Of a stretch of 64,000 nucleotides of DNA, positions 54,061 to 62,402 are shown in pieces. The stretch is from positions 156,173 to 220,172 of the forward strand of contig NZ_JAKEDS010000001.1 of assembly GCF_021462415.1 (NCBI RefSeq), written 5' to 3'. Source of the stretch: Rhodohalobacter sp. 614A (lineage in GTDB: Bacteria; Bacteroidota; Rhodothermia; Balneolales; Balneolaceae). Each line of letters opens with the position of its first letter. Positions within the stretch are counted from its first letter, which is position 1. The notes under the pieces are model-generated. The model searched no databases and was not told the DNA's origin. It saw nothing but the letters and a program-made list of their open reading frames with translations. The translations under genes and the position numbers were made by a program.

Positions 54061-54110
54061 ACCCGTCTGACCGTACCAAGCGATCAGACGGGTATTCATA
54101 TTTTATTGTC
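54061..54110 (+). terminator. Rho-independent terminator of the metalloprotease gene
   Basis: ACCCGTCTGA (54061-54070) pairs perfectly with TCAGACGGGT (54084-54093), followed by ATTCATATTTTATT. It starts 8 bases after the metalloprotease stop codon. The rest of the gap to the sigma-factor gene (to 54379) has no gene or repeat that I can support. Confidence 0.75.
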
Positions 54111-54379
54111 ACTTTCTTTTCTTCGGGTGTACAGATTCCAAGAGGAGATTAAAAAATTTCATTAAACCTCCCTATCAAAGATTTGGTAAAGAACAAATGA
54201 GGGGTATTTCCATATCTCATCTTTTTTACACGCATACTTTTCTACATACCTATAGCTGAAAAATATATCGGACCGCGTTTGGTTTATCTCTCCTCTTTTA
54301 TTTTGATTCCCCTCAAAAAAGTTTAATCATCCAATAGGTACAACTTCTTTCCTGCGTGTATGATTAACAGAATGAATTC

Positions 54380-54943
54380 ATGAATCAGCCAGATAAAGAA
54401 CAGTTTGTTAACTGGGCAGAGGAAATCCGGCAATCGAAAAAACACGCATTCGATGAACTTTTTCGAGCCGTTTATCCTCAGCTTGTAACATTTGCAGCAT
54501 CGTATACTAAAGAGAAATCGTCTGCGAGCGATATTGTACAGGATACGTTCGTGGCATTGTGGCAAAAACGAAATGCCATTGATCCCGACCAGTCGCTTAA
54601 AGCATATCTGTATAGAATTGTTCGAAACCGATCTCTCAATTACCTGCGGAACCGGTCATCTGAAATTTCGCAGCCGGATATTATCGTAGACGATGAGTTG
54701 CAAACAGAAGAAGAAGTTGATTCTAAAAGAAACGCAGATGAGTTGTCTGAAAAATTTGGTGAATGGATTGAACAGCTTCCTAAACGGCAGCAGGAAGCAT
54801 TTGAACTGAGCCGGTTTGATGGTTTGAGCCATGATGAAATTGCAGCCGTAATGGACGTTTCACCGAAAACCGTTAACAATCATATTGTAGCTGCACTTAA
54901 ACAACTGCGGATTTTTTACGAGGAATATTCAGATAAGAAATAA
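54380..54943 (+). CDS. ECF RNA polymerase sigma factor (FecI type)
   Basis: A 187-residue sigma factor. Region 2 (about 22-95) contains 'AFDELFRAVYPQLVTFAASYTKEKSSASDIVQDTFVALWQKR' in pieces and 'LKAYLYRIVRNRSLNYLRNRS'. Region 4 (about 125-180) contains 'LPKRQQEAFELSRFDGLSHDEIAAVMDVSPKTVNNHIVAALKQLR'. It is followed after 5 bases by a FecR-type anti-sigma factor and then by an STN-type TonB receptor. That order is diagnostic of a surface-signalling system in which the receptor reports its bound ligand through FecR to the sigma factor. The ligand is unknown. Confidence 0.93.
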   Translation: MNQPDKEQFVNWAEEIRQSKKHAFDELFRAVYPQLVTFAASYTKEKSSASDIVQDTFVALWQKRNAIDPDQSLKAYLYRIVRNRSLNYLRNRSSEISQPDIIVDDELQTEEEVDSKRNADELSEKFGEWIEQLPKRQQEAFELSRFDGLSHDEIAAVMDVSPKTVNNHIVAALKQLRIFYEEYSDKK

Positions 54944-54948
54944 CAGAA

Positions 54949-55905
54949 ATGGAAAACAATAATAAAAACCCGCACAGAGATTCAGATATGGACAGAGTTC
55001 TGAATCAGTTTTCGAACGATGAGCGTTCGGGGGCCGAAGAAATTTGGCGGATTAGCAAACAGTCGCTTCGCCCATCCTCCACTCCTTCTTCAGCTGATGT
55101 TGAAGAAGCGTTGCAAAATGTGCATTTCCGTATCAAAGAAGAGGAGCGGACGACAGGAAGAACATCAAATATCTCCATGTTCATTCTCTCCAATGTCCGA
55201 TATCTGGTTGCAGCCGTTGCACTGATTGTCCTTGGATTTGGCTTTTTATTTGTTCCCAAAACAATTACTGTCCCCTATGCTGAAACAGCCATTATTGAAT
55301 TGCCGGACGGTTCTACGGTTGAATTAAACAGCGGCACAACACTGCAGTACAATCGTTTATATTCACTTACCAATCGCAAAATCAGTTTGAATGGAGAGGC
55401 GTACTTCTCTGTGGAGAAATCAGAAGAACCTTTTATTGTGGAAGCCAATGGCTCTGCTATTCAAGTAACCGGTACGGAATTCAACATTCGCTCATGGGCT
55501 AATGATCCGGCAAAAGAAACAACCGTCACGGTCACGGAAGGAAATGTGGAATTTTATCCGGAGGGTAAAAGAACCCAAAATGTATCGTTGCGTGCCGGCC
55601 AAACGAGCCGGTTGAATCCGGACATGAGTTTGCCATCCCAACCTGCAGAAGTTTCTACGGATGAAGCTCTTGCCTGGCGCAATCAACGGCTGGTATTCCA
55701 GGAAACACCTTTAATTGTGATTTTGCACGATTTGGAACGCAGTTTTGATGTAAACATAGAACTCGATGTAGATGATATGGACTATGAAACGCTCACCGCT
55801 TATTACAATCAGCCGGCAAATATCGAAACGATTCTTGAAGATATATGCACGGTAAAAGGGCTGCGTTATACAAAAACCACAAATGGTTACAGGATCTTCA
55901 AATAG
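54949..55905 (+). CDS. FecR-type anti-sigma factor
   Basis: A 318-residue single-pass membrane protein. The N-terminal about 80 residues are cytoplasmic and should bind the sigma factor. One membrane segment follows (about 83-103, VRYLVAAVALIVLGFGFLFV), then the periplasmic FecR domain ('ETAIIELPDGSTVELNSGTTLQYN', 'ISLNGEAYFSVEKSEEPFIVEANGSAIQVTGTEFNIRSW' in pieces) and the C-terminal secretin-like tail ('WRNQRLVFQETPLIVILHDLERSFDVNIELD'). It relays the signal from the receptor encoded 9 bases downstream. The layout is that of Bacteroidota FecR proteins. Confidence 0.92.
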   Translation: MENNNKNPHRDSDMDRVLNQFSNDERSGAEEIWRISKQSLRPSSTPSSADVEEALQNVHFRIKEEERTTGRTSNISMFILSNVRYLVAAVALIVLGFGFLFVPKTITVPYAETAIIELPDGSTVELNSGTTLQYNRLYSLTNRKISLNGEAYFSVEKSEEPFIVEANGSAIQVTGTEFNIRSWANDPAKETTVTVTEGNVEFYPEGKRTQNVSLRAGQTSRLNPDMSLPSQPAEVSTDEALAWRNQRLVFQETPLIVILHDLERSFDVNIELDVDDMDYETLTAYYNQPANIETILEDICTVKGLRYTKTTNGYRIFK

Positions 55906-55914
55906 ATTTCGCCT

Positions 55915-58701
55915 ATGTCCCGAGCGATATTCGTCATAGCTGCATCTCTCTTTCTTGGTTTCTTGTTGAGCCATCCGGCAAAAGGACAGGAAACGGAAAC
56001 AAATCTCACGTTTGAGTTCAGGGGAGAATCTTTGAGCGTGGCACTGGATAAAATTATTTCGAGAACCGATATCGACCTCGTTTACGATCCACAGCTCACC
56101 AGGAATATCAGTATCTACAAAAGAATAACGGCAAAAAATGCTTCCGAACTTTTACGCCAATTGCTCGAAGATCATCAGCTTGATTACATCACACTTTCAT
56201 CAGGAACGTATGTGATTGTAAAATCTGTGATGGAGGGACCTTTTTACGGAACATTTGCCGGAAAAGTGGTTGATGGCCGAACGGGAGAACCACTACCCGG
56301 AGCCACCGTCATGCTGGCGGATGCATCGGGCGGAACCAGTACGAACCGCTCTGGCAATTTTTCAATCAACAAAATGCTGAGCGGAACGCATAGAATTATT
56401 TTCAGTTATGTGGGATATGAACCGGTCGCAAAAACCATTGAAATCCGGCCGAACCGGGAAGTGACGGAGAGAGTTTTGCTCAATCAAAAACCAGTGGACG
56501 TTTTTCCTGTTGTTGTTGAAGCACACAGAGCGCAAATTCCTCATCACGAGAATCCGGTTGTGAACGCAAAATCAGAATGGGAAACTACGGGTGTGATGAA
56601 AGATGCCATTCGAAATTTAAGCCTGATTTCCGGCGTTCAGTATGGTCTCCCTTTGACGGATCTGCACCTGCAAGGCGGACAGCATAGCGAGCACCGAATT
56701 TTACTGGATGGCGCGCCGGTGTACAATCCGTACAGTTTTGGACAAATGTTCAGCTCATTCAGCCCTTATGCAATTGGAAATATCCAACTTTATAAAACGG
56801 GGTATGGCGTAAAAGCCGGCAGTCAAATTGCTGGATTGATCAATCTTTCGCACGATCTTCCGGCAGCAGGCAGCAAAAGCCTGACGTTGCAAGGCGATCC
56901 TTTAAGCGCAAATGCCAGAGGTGATCTCTCCTTTATCACCGGCGACCAATCCTCACTAAAACTTATGACGGCGCTACGTACTAATTTCTGGGATCTTTAT
57001 AAGAATCCAACACTTGAGCAAACTCTTCAAGACTGGAATGTGATCGATCCCCTGATTTCAAATGCTCTTGCGGATCTTGATTACGATGCATCGAAATTTT
57101 CACCGATTCATCAGGATTCGGATGTACGTTTTCTTGATTACCACCTTGCAGGCGAATACAATCTGGACAACTTCAATACCATTTCGGCTTCACTTTATAT
57201 AGGTGACAATAAAGTACTAACTCACCTTTTAAATCAGGTGGATGACTCGTCAGAACCTTCTGTGCCAACCTATCTTTATGCCAGTGAAGGTTACAAATGG
57301 AGCAATTTTACCTCGCAGGTCTCATGGACCCAAATGATCAGTCCGCGGTTAGAGCTTACCACACAGGCGAGTTATAGTGTCAATCAATTTGAGCACGAGA
57401 CTGAAATCGGCACTTCAAATCACCCTCTTTACATAAGAAATTTATTTCTCGAATATTCTCCCGGAAACGTTGTTTCAGATGCTGGCGGTCAGGGTCGGCA
57501 ACTTCCCACACAGTTTGATGGAAATGAAATTCAGCATTTTATTCTCAGAACGGATGGGACGTACAGCATTTCACCCAATCTTTTACTCGAAGGAGGAATC
57601 CAACTCGACCGAGTCACCTCGGGAATTAATATTTCAGACCTGACCTATTTTCCGGCTCATATCGATCAGTCTTCAACCCTTCTAAGCTCCTATTTTAATG
57701 CATCTCATACCTTTGGCAGCTTTTGGAATATTGAGTGGGGTTCCCGTTTTACTTATGCGGTTCTGTCGGATCTGACCTACGCTGAACCCAGAATGTCCCT
57801 CCAGTTTGATAATCCGAATTCGAATTTGGGATACTGGAGCGCTCGACTTTCCGGCGGATTGTATCGGCAGTTTGTGAATGAATATGAGATTACAAATTCA
57901 GGCCCCACCTCACTTGTCCCTACATTTTCAATATGGTCTCTTTCTGATGAAAATAGTATCCCAAAGGCCTGGCACCTGACCGGTTCTTATCTTCTTGAAC
58001 CTTCGGCCCACACATCCATCAAGGCTGAAGCATTCTATAAATGGCAACCGGCTTCAACCATCACATCATACAACACACTAAATAGCGCTAATAGTGAATC
58101 TCTTTCGTACACAAAACTCAGTGAAATTCAGGCGTTTGCCGAAACCACAGAAATGATTGTTCTCGGCGGTGGACTCAAAATCACTCAAGCCCTTTTAAGT
58201 TCAAAGCTGAAAGTAAGTGCAGGTTATGATTACAGCTATTCAGAGATTGATATGGAATCGCAATTTGGGCGAAGATTGCCAGCTTCATGGAATGAGCCTC
58301 ACCGTGCACAACTTCGCATTTTGTGGCGAATGTTCCCGGACCTGGCCGTAACTACCAAGTGGCAGGGTATTTGGGGACGAACATGGGCGTTTCGCCAATC
58401 GTACTACAACTTCTTACGGTTCCAATCAGAGGAGACTGCACTACCATTCTCTTTCAACTCACCCGAAAACGACAAGCTTAATCCTTTCCAACAGGTGGAT
58501 CTCTCTTTCATTTACCAGCCATCCCTGGATACTACAGAGCTGGAAATTCGTCTTGAAATTCTGAACATTCTGGACCGGGAAAATATGTTGGAAAAATATA
58601 TTCAACCCATCCATTCAGATAACGGATCAACCGATTATGTGATCCGTCATCGAACTCTTCCGGGAATTCACCCATCCGTAAGTATTCAGGTTAAGTTCTG
58701 A
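55915..58701 (+). CDS. STN-domain TonB-dependent receptor of the surface-signalling system
   Basis: A 928-residue outer-membrane receptor. A signal peptide (about 1-25) and an STN/secretin-like signalling domain (about 30-105, 'LTFEFRGESLSVALDKIISRTDIDLVYDP' in pieces) come first. A carboxypeptidase-regulatory-like domain follows (about 115-195, 'AGKVVDGRTGEPLPGATVMLADASGGTSTNRSGNFSI'). The plug lies at about 205-320 ('DAIRNLSLISGVQYGLPLTDLHLQGGQHSEHRILLDGAPVYNP', 'YKTGYGVKAGSQIAGLINL'), then the barrel ending in VKF. The STN domain passes the ligand signal to FecR. The substrate could be a siderophore, vitamin or sugar; no surface glycan-binding partner (SusD) is adjacent, which makes the last less likely. 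It is the third gene of the operon. Confidence 0.9.
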   Translation: MSRAIFVIAASLFLGFLLSHPAKGQETETNLTFEFRGESLSVALDKIISRTDIDLVYDPQLTRNISIYKRITAKNASELLRQLLEDHQLDYITLSSGTYVIVKSVMEGPFYGTFAGKVVDGRTGEPLPGATVMLADASGGTSTNRSGNFSINKMLSGTHRIIFSYVGYEPVAKTIEIRPNREVTERVLLNQKPVDVFPVVVEAHRAQIPHHENPVVNAKSEWETTGVMKDAIRNLSLISGVQYGLPLTDLHLQGGQHSEHRILLDGAPVYNPYSFGQMFSSFSPYAIGNIQLYKTGYGVKAGSQIAGLINLSHDLPAAGSKSLTLQGDPLSANARGDLSFITGDQSSLKLMTALRTNFWDLYKNPTLEQTLQDWNVIDPLISNALADLDYDASKFSPIHQDSDVRFLDYHLAGEYNLDNFNTISASLYIGDNKVLTHLLNQVDDSSEPSVPTYLYASEGYKWSNFTSQVSWTQMISPRLELTTQASYSVNQFEHETEIGTSNHPLYIRNLFLEYSPGNVVSDAGGQGRQLPTQFDGNEIQHFILRTDGTYSISPNLLLEGGIQLDRVTSGINISDLTYFPAHIDQSSTLLSSYFNASHTFGSFWNIEWGSRFTYAVLSDLTYAEPRMSLQFDNPNSNLGYWSARLSGGLYRQFVNEYEITNSGPTSLVPTFSIWSLSDENSIPKAWHLTGSYLLEPSAHTSIKAEAFYKWQPASTITSYNTLNSANSESLSYTKLSEIQAFAETTEMIVLGGGLKITQALLSSKLKVSAGYDYSYSEIDMESQFGRRLPASWNEPHRAQLRILWRMFPDLAVTTKWQGIWGRTWAFRQSYYNFLRFQSEETALPFSFNSPENDKLNPFQQVDLSFIYQPSLDTTELEIRLEILNILDRENMLEKYIQPIHSDNGSTDYVIRHRTLPGIHPSVSIQVKF

Positions 58702-59009
58702 TCTGATTCTATCAGCCATCAAAAAGTTCTCTCCCAAAAAATTAAAACTCATTTTGTTATAGGTACTCGCCAATATTGATGTGTAATAAATATAACATTG
58801 CCTTTTAAGGCGAAAAAAACAAAAGAGTACCATATACAAACAACTTTAAGATGAGAGGGGCTTGAGCGCAGCCCCCTGAAAACCGGCGCGCTTGTACCGG
58901 CAGTACGAATGCGTGTTCGGTTTTTATTTTGACCCCAAAGCGCAATCCTGAAATCCATCTCAGGAAAGTAGGGATTGCGCATCTTATTTCTGATTCGATG
59001 AGTTAACAC
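58702..59009. other. Structured 308-base intergenic region
   Basis: No gene is supported here. Three pairings stand out on the plus strand: GGGGCT…AGCCCC around 58857-58875, a longer imperfect stem around the ACCGG…CGGT segment that ends in TTTTTATTTTG near 58920-58931, and GCGCAATCC (58940-58948) with GGATTGCGC (58972-58980). The middle one is a plausible terminator for the receptor operon. The last stem ends 29 bases before the lipoprotein start. A leader RNA or riboswitch is possible, but I do not recognise a known class. Confidence 0.4.
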
Positions 59010-59501
59010 ATGAACCGATATCTTTCTTCCCTCACAACAGCTCTGCTGGTATTTACCTTAGTGGGATGTAATAACCCACTAAGTATAGGCGGTCAAAATC
59101 CTGTCCTTATAAAAACAGATAAAACTCAATATCATTTTAGTGAGGATGATTCGGTAAAGGTGTCTATTACCAATCAATCATCCGAGACTATTTTTTATAG
59201 CACCTGTTTTGGAAAAACTATTGAGGTATTGCACAAAGATAAAGTTATTGAAACCCTGGGAACGCCGGTGTGTTATTGCCTTTGCCCTGCCGAGTTAAAA
59301 CCCGGGGAATCCATACCGATCAGATTAAGCAGCCTTTCTACAGAATATTTTAACCATCAGAAGCAAAACCTATTGTCGGATGAATCTCTAACCTTCCGAA
59401 TTCGCTACTCTTTCTACTATGATGAAGCTTTTGGTGACGAGCCACTTCCTGAAAACTACAGCCGTACAAATAAGTTTATTATAGATGGGATTGAGAAATA
59501 A
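59010..59501 (+). CDS. Small lipoprotein, function unknown
   Basis: A 163-residue lipoprotein with lipobox FTLVGC. The mature part ('VLIKTDKTQYHFSEDDSVKVSITNQSSETIFYSTCFGKTIEVL') has an Ig-like beta-sandwich pattern. Four further cysteines (one in STCFG and three in VCYCLCP) may form disulfides or a metal site; VCYCLCP is a notable C-x-C-x-C motif. 'LKPGESIPIRL' and 'FRIRYSFYYDEAFG' continue the strands. No family can be named. It lies downstream of a hairpin-rich region, alone on the plus strand. Confidence 0.7.
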   Translation: MNRYLSSLTTALLVFTLVGCNNPLSIGGQNPVLIKTDKTQYHFSEDDSVKVSITNQSSETIFYSTCFGKTIEVLHKDKVIETLGTPVCYCLCPAELKPGESIPIRLSSLSTEYFNHQKQNLLSDESLTFRIRYSFYYDEAFGDEPLPENYSRTNKFIIDGIEK

Positions 59502-59544
59502 GCCCGAAATCATATTTCAAGTTTAGAGATTGGTTCCTAAACGG

Positions 59545-60198
59545 TTAATCCCAGCCTTTTTCTCCAATCAAAGGTACAAATTTGAAATTCTGAAGCCTCT
59601 CTTCATCATACTCATTTTCCGATACCCGAATAATGCGTACCATCACCTGGCTGGCCTGACTTCCTACCGGGACAATTAATCGTCCGCCAATATTCAGTTG
59701 TTCAACCAAATCCGCCGGTACAACGGGAGCGCCGGCGGTGACAACAATTCCGTCGTATGGAGCATAGGCACTCCAACCCAGTGTACCGTCGCCAAGTTTT
59801 AGGTTTGGGCGGAATCCCAGGTCACTTAAAATCTTTTTCGCATTGTGATAAAGCTTCTCATGGCGTTCAACACTGTAAACATCGGCACCCATGTGGCATA
59901 AAATAGCCGCCTGGTAACCCGAACCGGTTCCGATTTCGAGTATTTTCTCCCCCTTTTTTACATTCAAAAGTTCCGTCTGAGCCGCAACGGTGTACGGTTG
60001 AGAAATGGTTTGGCCTGCGCCAATGGGAAGGGCTGTATCTTCGTAGGCACGATTTTCAAGAGCGGTATCTACAAATTCATGTCTTGGGATCGCACGGATT
60101 GCAGCCAGCACATTTTGATCCTCAATGCCTCTTTCCTCAAGCTTGTCGGCCAAGGCATTTCTTCTCTGAACATGTTTCCGGTTTTCACTCTTTCCCAT
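59545..60198 (-). CDS. pcm: Protein-L-isoaspartate O-methyltransferase
   Basis: A 217-residue SAM methyltransferase. Family motifs are 'AIRAIPRHEFVDTALENRAYEDTALPIGAGQTISQPYTVA' in pieces, the SAM loop 'ILEIGTGSGYQAAIL', 'VYSVERHEKL', 'GDGTLGWSAYAPYDGIVVTAGAPVVP' and 'LNIGGRLIVPVG'. It repairs isoaspartyl damage in aged proteins. It stands alone on the minus strand. Complete and of normal length. Confidence 0.95.
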   Translation of the reverse strand: MGKSENRKHVQRRNALADKLEERGIEDQNVLAAIRAIPRHEFVDTALENRAYEDTALPIGAGQTISQPYTVAAQTELLNVKKGEKILEIGTGSGYQAAILCHMGADVYSVERHEKLYHNAKKILSDLGFRPNLKLGDGTLGWSAYAPYDGIVVTAGAPVVPADLVEQLNIGGRLIVPVGSQASQVMVRIIRVSENEYDEERLQNFKFVPLIGEKGWD

Positions 60199-60297
60199 TA
60201 TCGGTGGAAATCCATTAAGTACATTGTATTTCTTTGCTTTAAAATAAGATATTCACATTTCTGAAACGAATTTGAAAACCAAGAACAAATGCAGCCC

Positions 60298-60969
60298 ATG
60301 AAACTGGCGATTTTACAACCCACTTTCATTCCGAATCTCCATTATTTAGTCATCATATTGCATTCAGATCTGGTGATTTTGCAGGATACAGAAACCTGGT
60401 CAAGAAAAAGCCGTGTTCACAGGGCAAAAATTCGAACGCCTGAAGGGACTCAATACATTAACATTCCGGTGGTAACGGAAGATCGTGACAAGCCTATTCG
60501 GGATGTCCGGATTGACCACACCGAAAATTGGATTGAACCGCTCTTACGATCTCTCGAATTTAACTATCGCAACAGTGTGTATTATGATTTTTACGAACCT
60601 GAGATTCGGTCGGATTTCGAATCTGCTGAGGAATACAATTACCTGCTGGATTTTAACCTGTACCTGAGAAGAAGAATTTTTCGATTTCTCGAACTGGAAA
60701 ATTTGTCTGAAATCATTCTCTCATCAAAACTTAAACAATACGATCCTGACCCGGATCAACTCGCAAAGAATCTGAATGCCGATCAATATTTCCAGGAACA
60801 TAGCGCGCGTCATTATCAAAGACAGGGAAAAAACAGAACTGAACCAACCTTTGAGCACCCGGTATACAGGCAACATTTCGACGGATTTGAAGAGGATTGC
60901 TGCCTGCTGGATTTACTCTTTCAATATGGGCCGGAGAGCTTTAGAATTATTGATAAGCTTCTGGAATAA
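60298..60969 (+). CDS. WbqC family protein
   Basis: A 223-residue protein from the second ATG (MKLAILQPTFIP). The first ATG at 60289 adds only three residues. The family motifs are 'MKLAILQPTFIPNLHYL' at the start, 'LVILQDTETWSRKSRVHRAKIRTPEGTQYINIPV' in pieces, 'IRDVRIDHTENWIEPLLRSLEFNYRNSVYYDFYEPEI' and 'SAEEYNYLLDFNLYLRRRI'. The family was named from O-antigen clusters, where it may act in nucleotide-sugar amino-group chemistry, but the activity is not established. Divergent from pcm. Confidence 0.88.
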   Translation: MKLAILQPTFIPNLHYLVIILHSDLVILQDTETWSRKSRVHRAKIRTPEGTQYINIPVVTEDRDKPIRDVRIDHTENWIEPLLRSLEFNYRNSVYYDFYEPEIRSDFESAEEYNYLLDFNLYLRRRIFRFLELENLSEIILSSKLKQYDPDPDQLAKNLNADQYFQEHSARHYQRQGKNRTEPTFEHPVYRQHFDGFEEDCCLLDLLFQYGPESFRIIDKLLE

Positions 60970-60972
60970 AAG

Positions 60973-62334
60973 CTACTCATTACGAGAGTAAGCGTATTTT
61001 TGTCCTGCCTGCTGTAACTCAAATTCTTCAAACTTATCATCCACCAGGTTTTCGAAAACCATGGTAATTCCTGCCTGCTCAAACTTCATAATTCCATTCT
61101 CATAGGCTGTCAGCGGAAACGCTCCTTGTCCGCTCGCCTGTGCTTTTAAAACTCCACTCTCAACAAAAACTTCCATTTTGAGCGATATGTCTTCGGATGA
61201 ATAGCTCCCGGTAAAAGCCAGCATTTCCTGCTCGCTCAATTGAACCTGTTTGGGTTCTTCTGAAAAATCCGGAATCTCAAATTCCCTTCCGAATAGAATA
61301 TTGAGAACACCAATTGAAATATCATTCAGAGAGTAATTGAACCCATTTCCAAAAAGAACGAATGTCACATTTTCCTCAGGAAAGTGTCCCGAAGTGGTTT
61401 GAAATCCGTCAATTCCTCCATTATGCCCCCATGCGTATTTATCGTAAAAAGGAATACGAACAATTCCCATTCCGTACCCGTCTTTGAGATCTTTCATTTT
61501 CTCTAAAGACCCTTCCGATATCAATTCTCCATTAAAAAGAGCATTCAGGAAAACAGCCGTTTCTGTCGGGGTTGAGACGATTGCGCCGGCTCCATGAGGT
61601 ATACTCATATTTGTTTGAGGTGTTTGTTTCCATCCTTCGGGACTGTAGTTGAAGGAATACGCTTCCCCCCGGTTTGTGGAAATTTCACCCCCATAATATG
61701 TTCGATTTAAATCAAGCGGATCTGTAATGAATTCTTTCAAAACATCCGCATAACTCATAGCGGTTACATCTTCGATGATGTATCCCAAAAGAATATACCC
61801 GGTGTTGCTGTATTCGTATTTCTCTCCAGGTTCAAAAGACGTTCCGTATCTTTTTATCCGTCCCAACATCTCTTCGTGGGTTACACTTTCCGTGTAATAC
61901 TCTGAGTATTCAGGCACGTTTGTCACATTCACCAGGCCAGACCTGTGATTCAACAAATTCTCTATCGAAATTTGATCTGCATTCGGAATGTCGGTATAGA
62001 ACTCACTCAGTTTGGCCGCCAAGTCAATTTTGCCTTCCTCTTCCAACTTCAAAATTATGGCTGCCGTGTATGTTTTTGTAATGGAGCCAATACGGTAAAC
62101 GGTCTCGGAGTTTGCTGATTCCTCACTGTCGTCGATAAACCCATATGCTTCATTGAACAAAACTTCATCGCCATCGAGAATGGCTACAGATCCCATAAAC
62201 TTGTTATTCTCTTCCAAAACTGATAGGAAATCATCAAGCTTCCGGGCATCGAAATTTTGTTGGGCATTTGCCGGCGTGTTGGCAACAAATAGAAAGATCA
62301 GGCAACTAAATGTAAAGCTTTTCAAATATCTCAT
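60973..62334 (-). CDS. Class C beta-lactamase-like serine hydrolase, secreted
   Basis: A 453-residue protein with a signal peptide (FTFSCLIFLFVANTPANAQ). The penicillin-binding/beta-lactamase motifs are S84-I-T-K87 ('RIGSITKTYTA'), Y175-S-N177 ('YEYSNTGYILLG') and HNGG ('YAWGHNGGIDGFQ') in place of KTG. 'LNHRSGL' and 'AIVSTPTETAVFLNALF' support the fold. A C-terminal beta-rich domain (about 365-453, 'LAFTGSYSSEDISLKMEVFVESGVLKAQASGQ') is typical of the DUF3471-like tails on this family. The natural substrate is unlikely to be an antibiotic; an esterase or D-peptidase activity is more usual. Confidence 0.9.
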   Translation of the reverse strand: MRYLKSFTFSCLIFLFVANTPANAQQNFDARKLDDFLSVLEENNKFMGSVAILDGDEVLFNEAYGFIDDSEESANSETVYRIGSITKTYTAAIILKLEEEGKIDLAAKLSEFYTDIPNADQISIENLLNHRSGLVNVTNVPEYSEYYTESVTHEEMLGRIKRYGTSFEPGEKYEYSNTGYILLGYIIEDVTAMSYADVLKEFITDPLDLNRTYYGGEISTNRGEAYSFNYSPEGWKQTPQTNMSIPHGAGAIVSTPTETAVFLNALFNGELISEGSLEKMKDLKDGYGMGIVRIPFYDKYAWGHNGGIDGFQTTSGHFPEENVTFVLFGNGFNYSLNDISIGVLNILFGREFEIPDFSEEPKQVQLSEQEMLAFTGSYSSEDISLKMEVFVESGVLKAQASGQGAFPLTAYENGIMKFEQAGITMVFENLVDDKFEEFELQQAGQKYAYSRNE

Positions 62335-62402
62335 TTTAACCTTGGTTTGTTAGTCAATGTTTAATCCGCTTTACGTTGACTCCCCTCTAATGTTTAGCGG
62401 AA

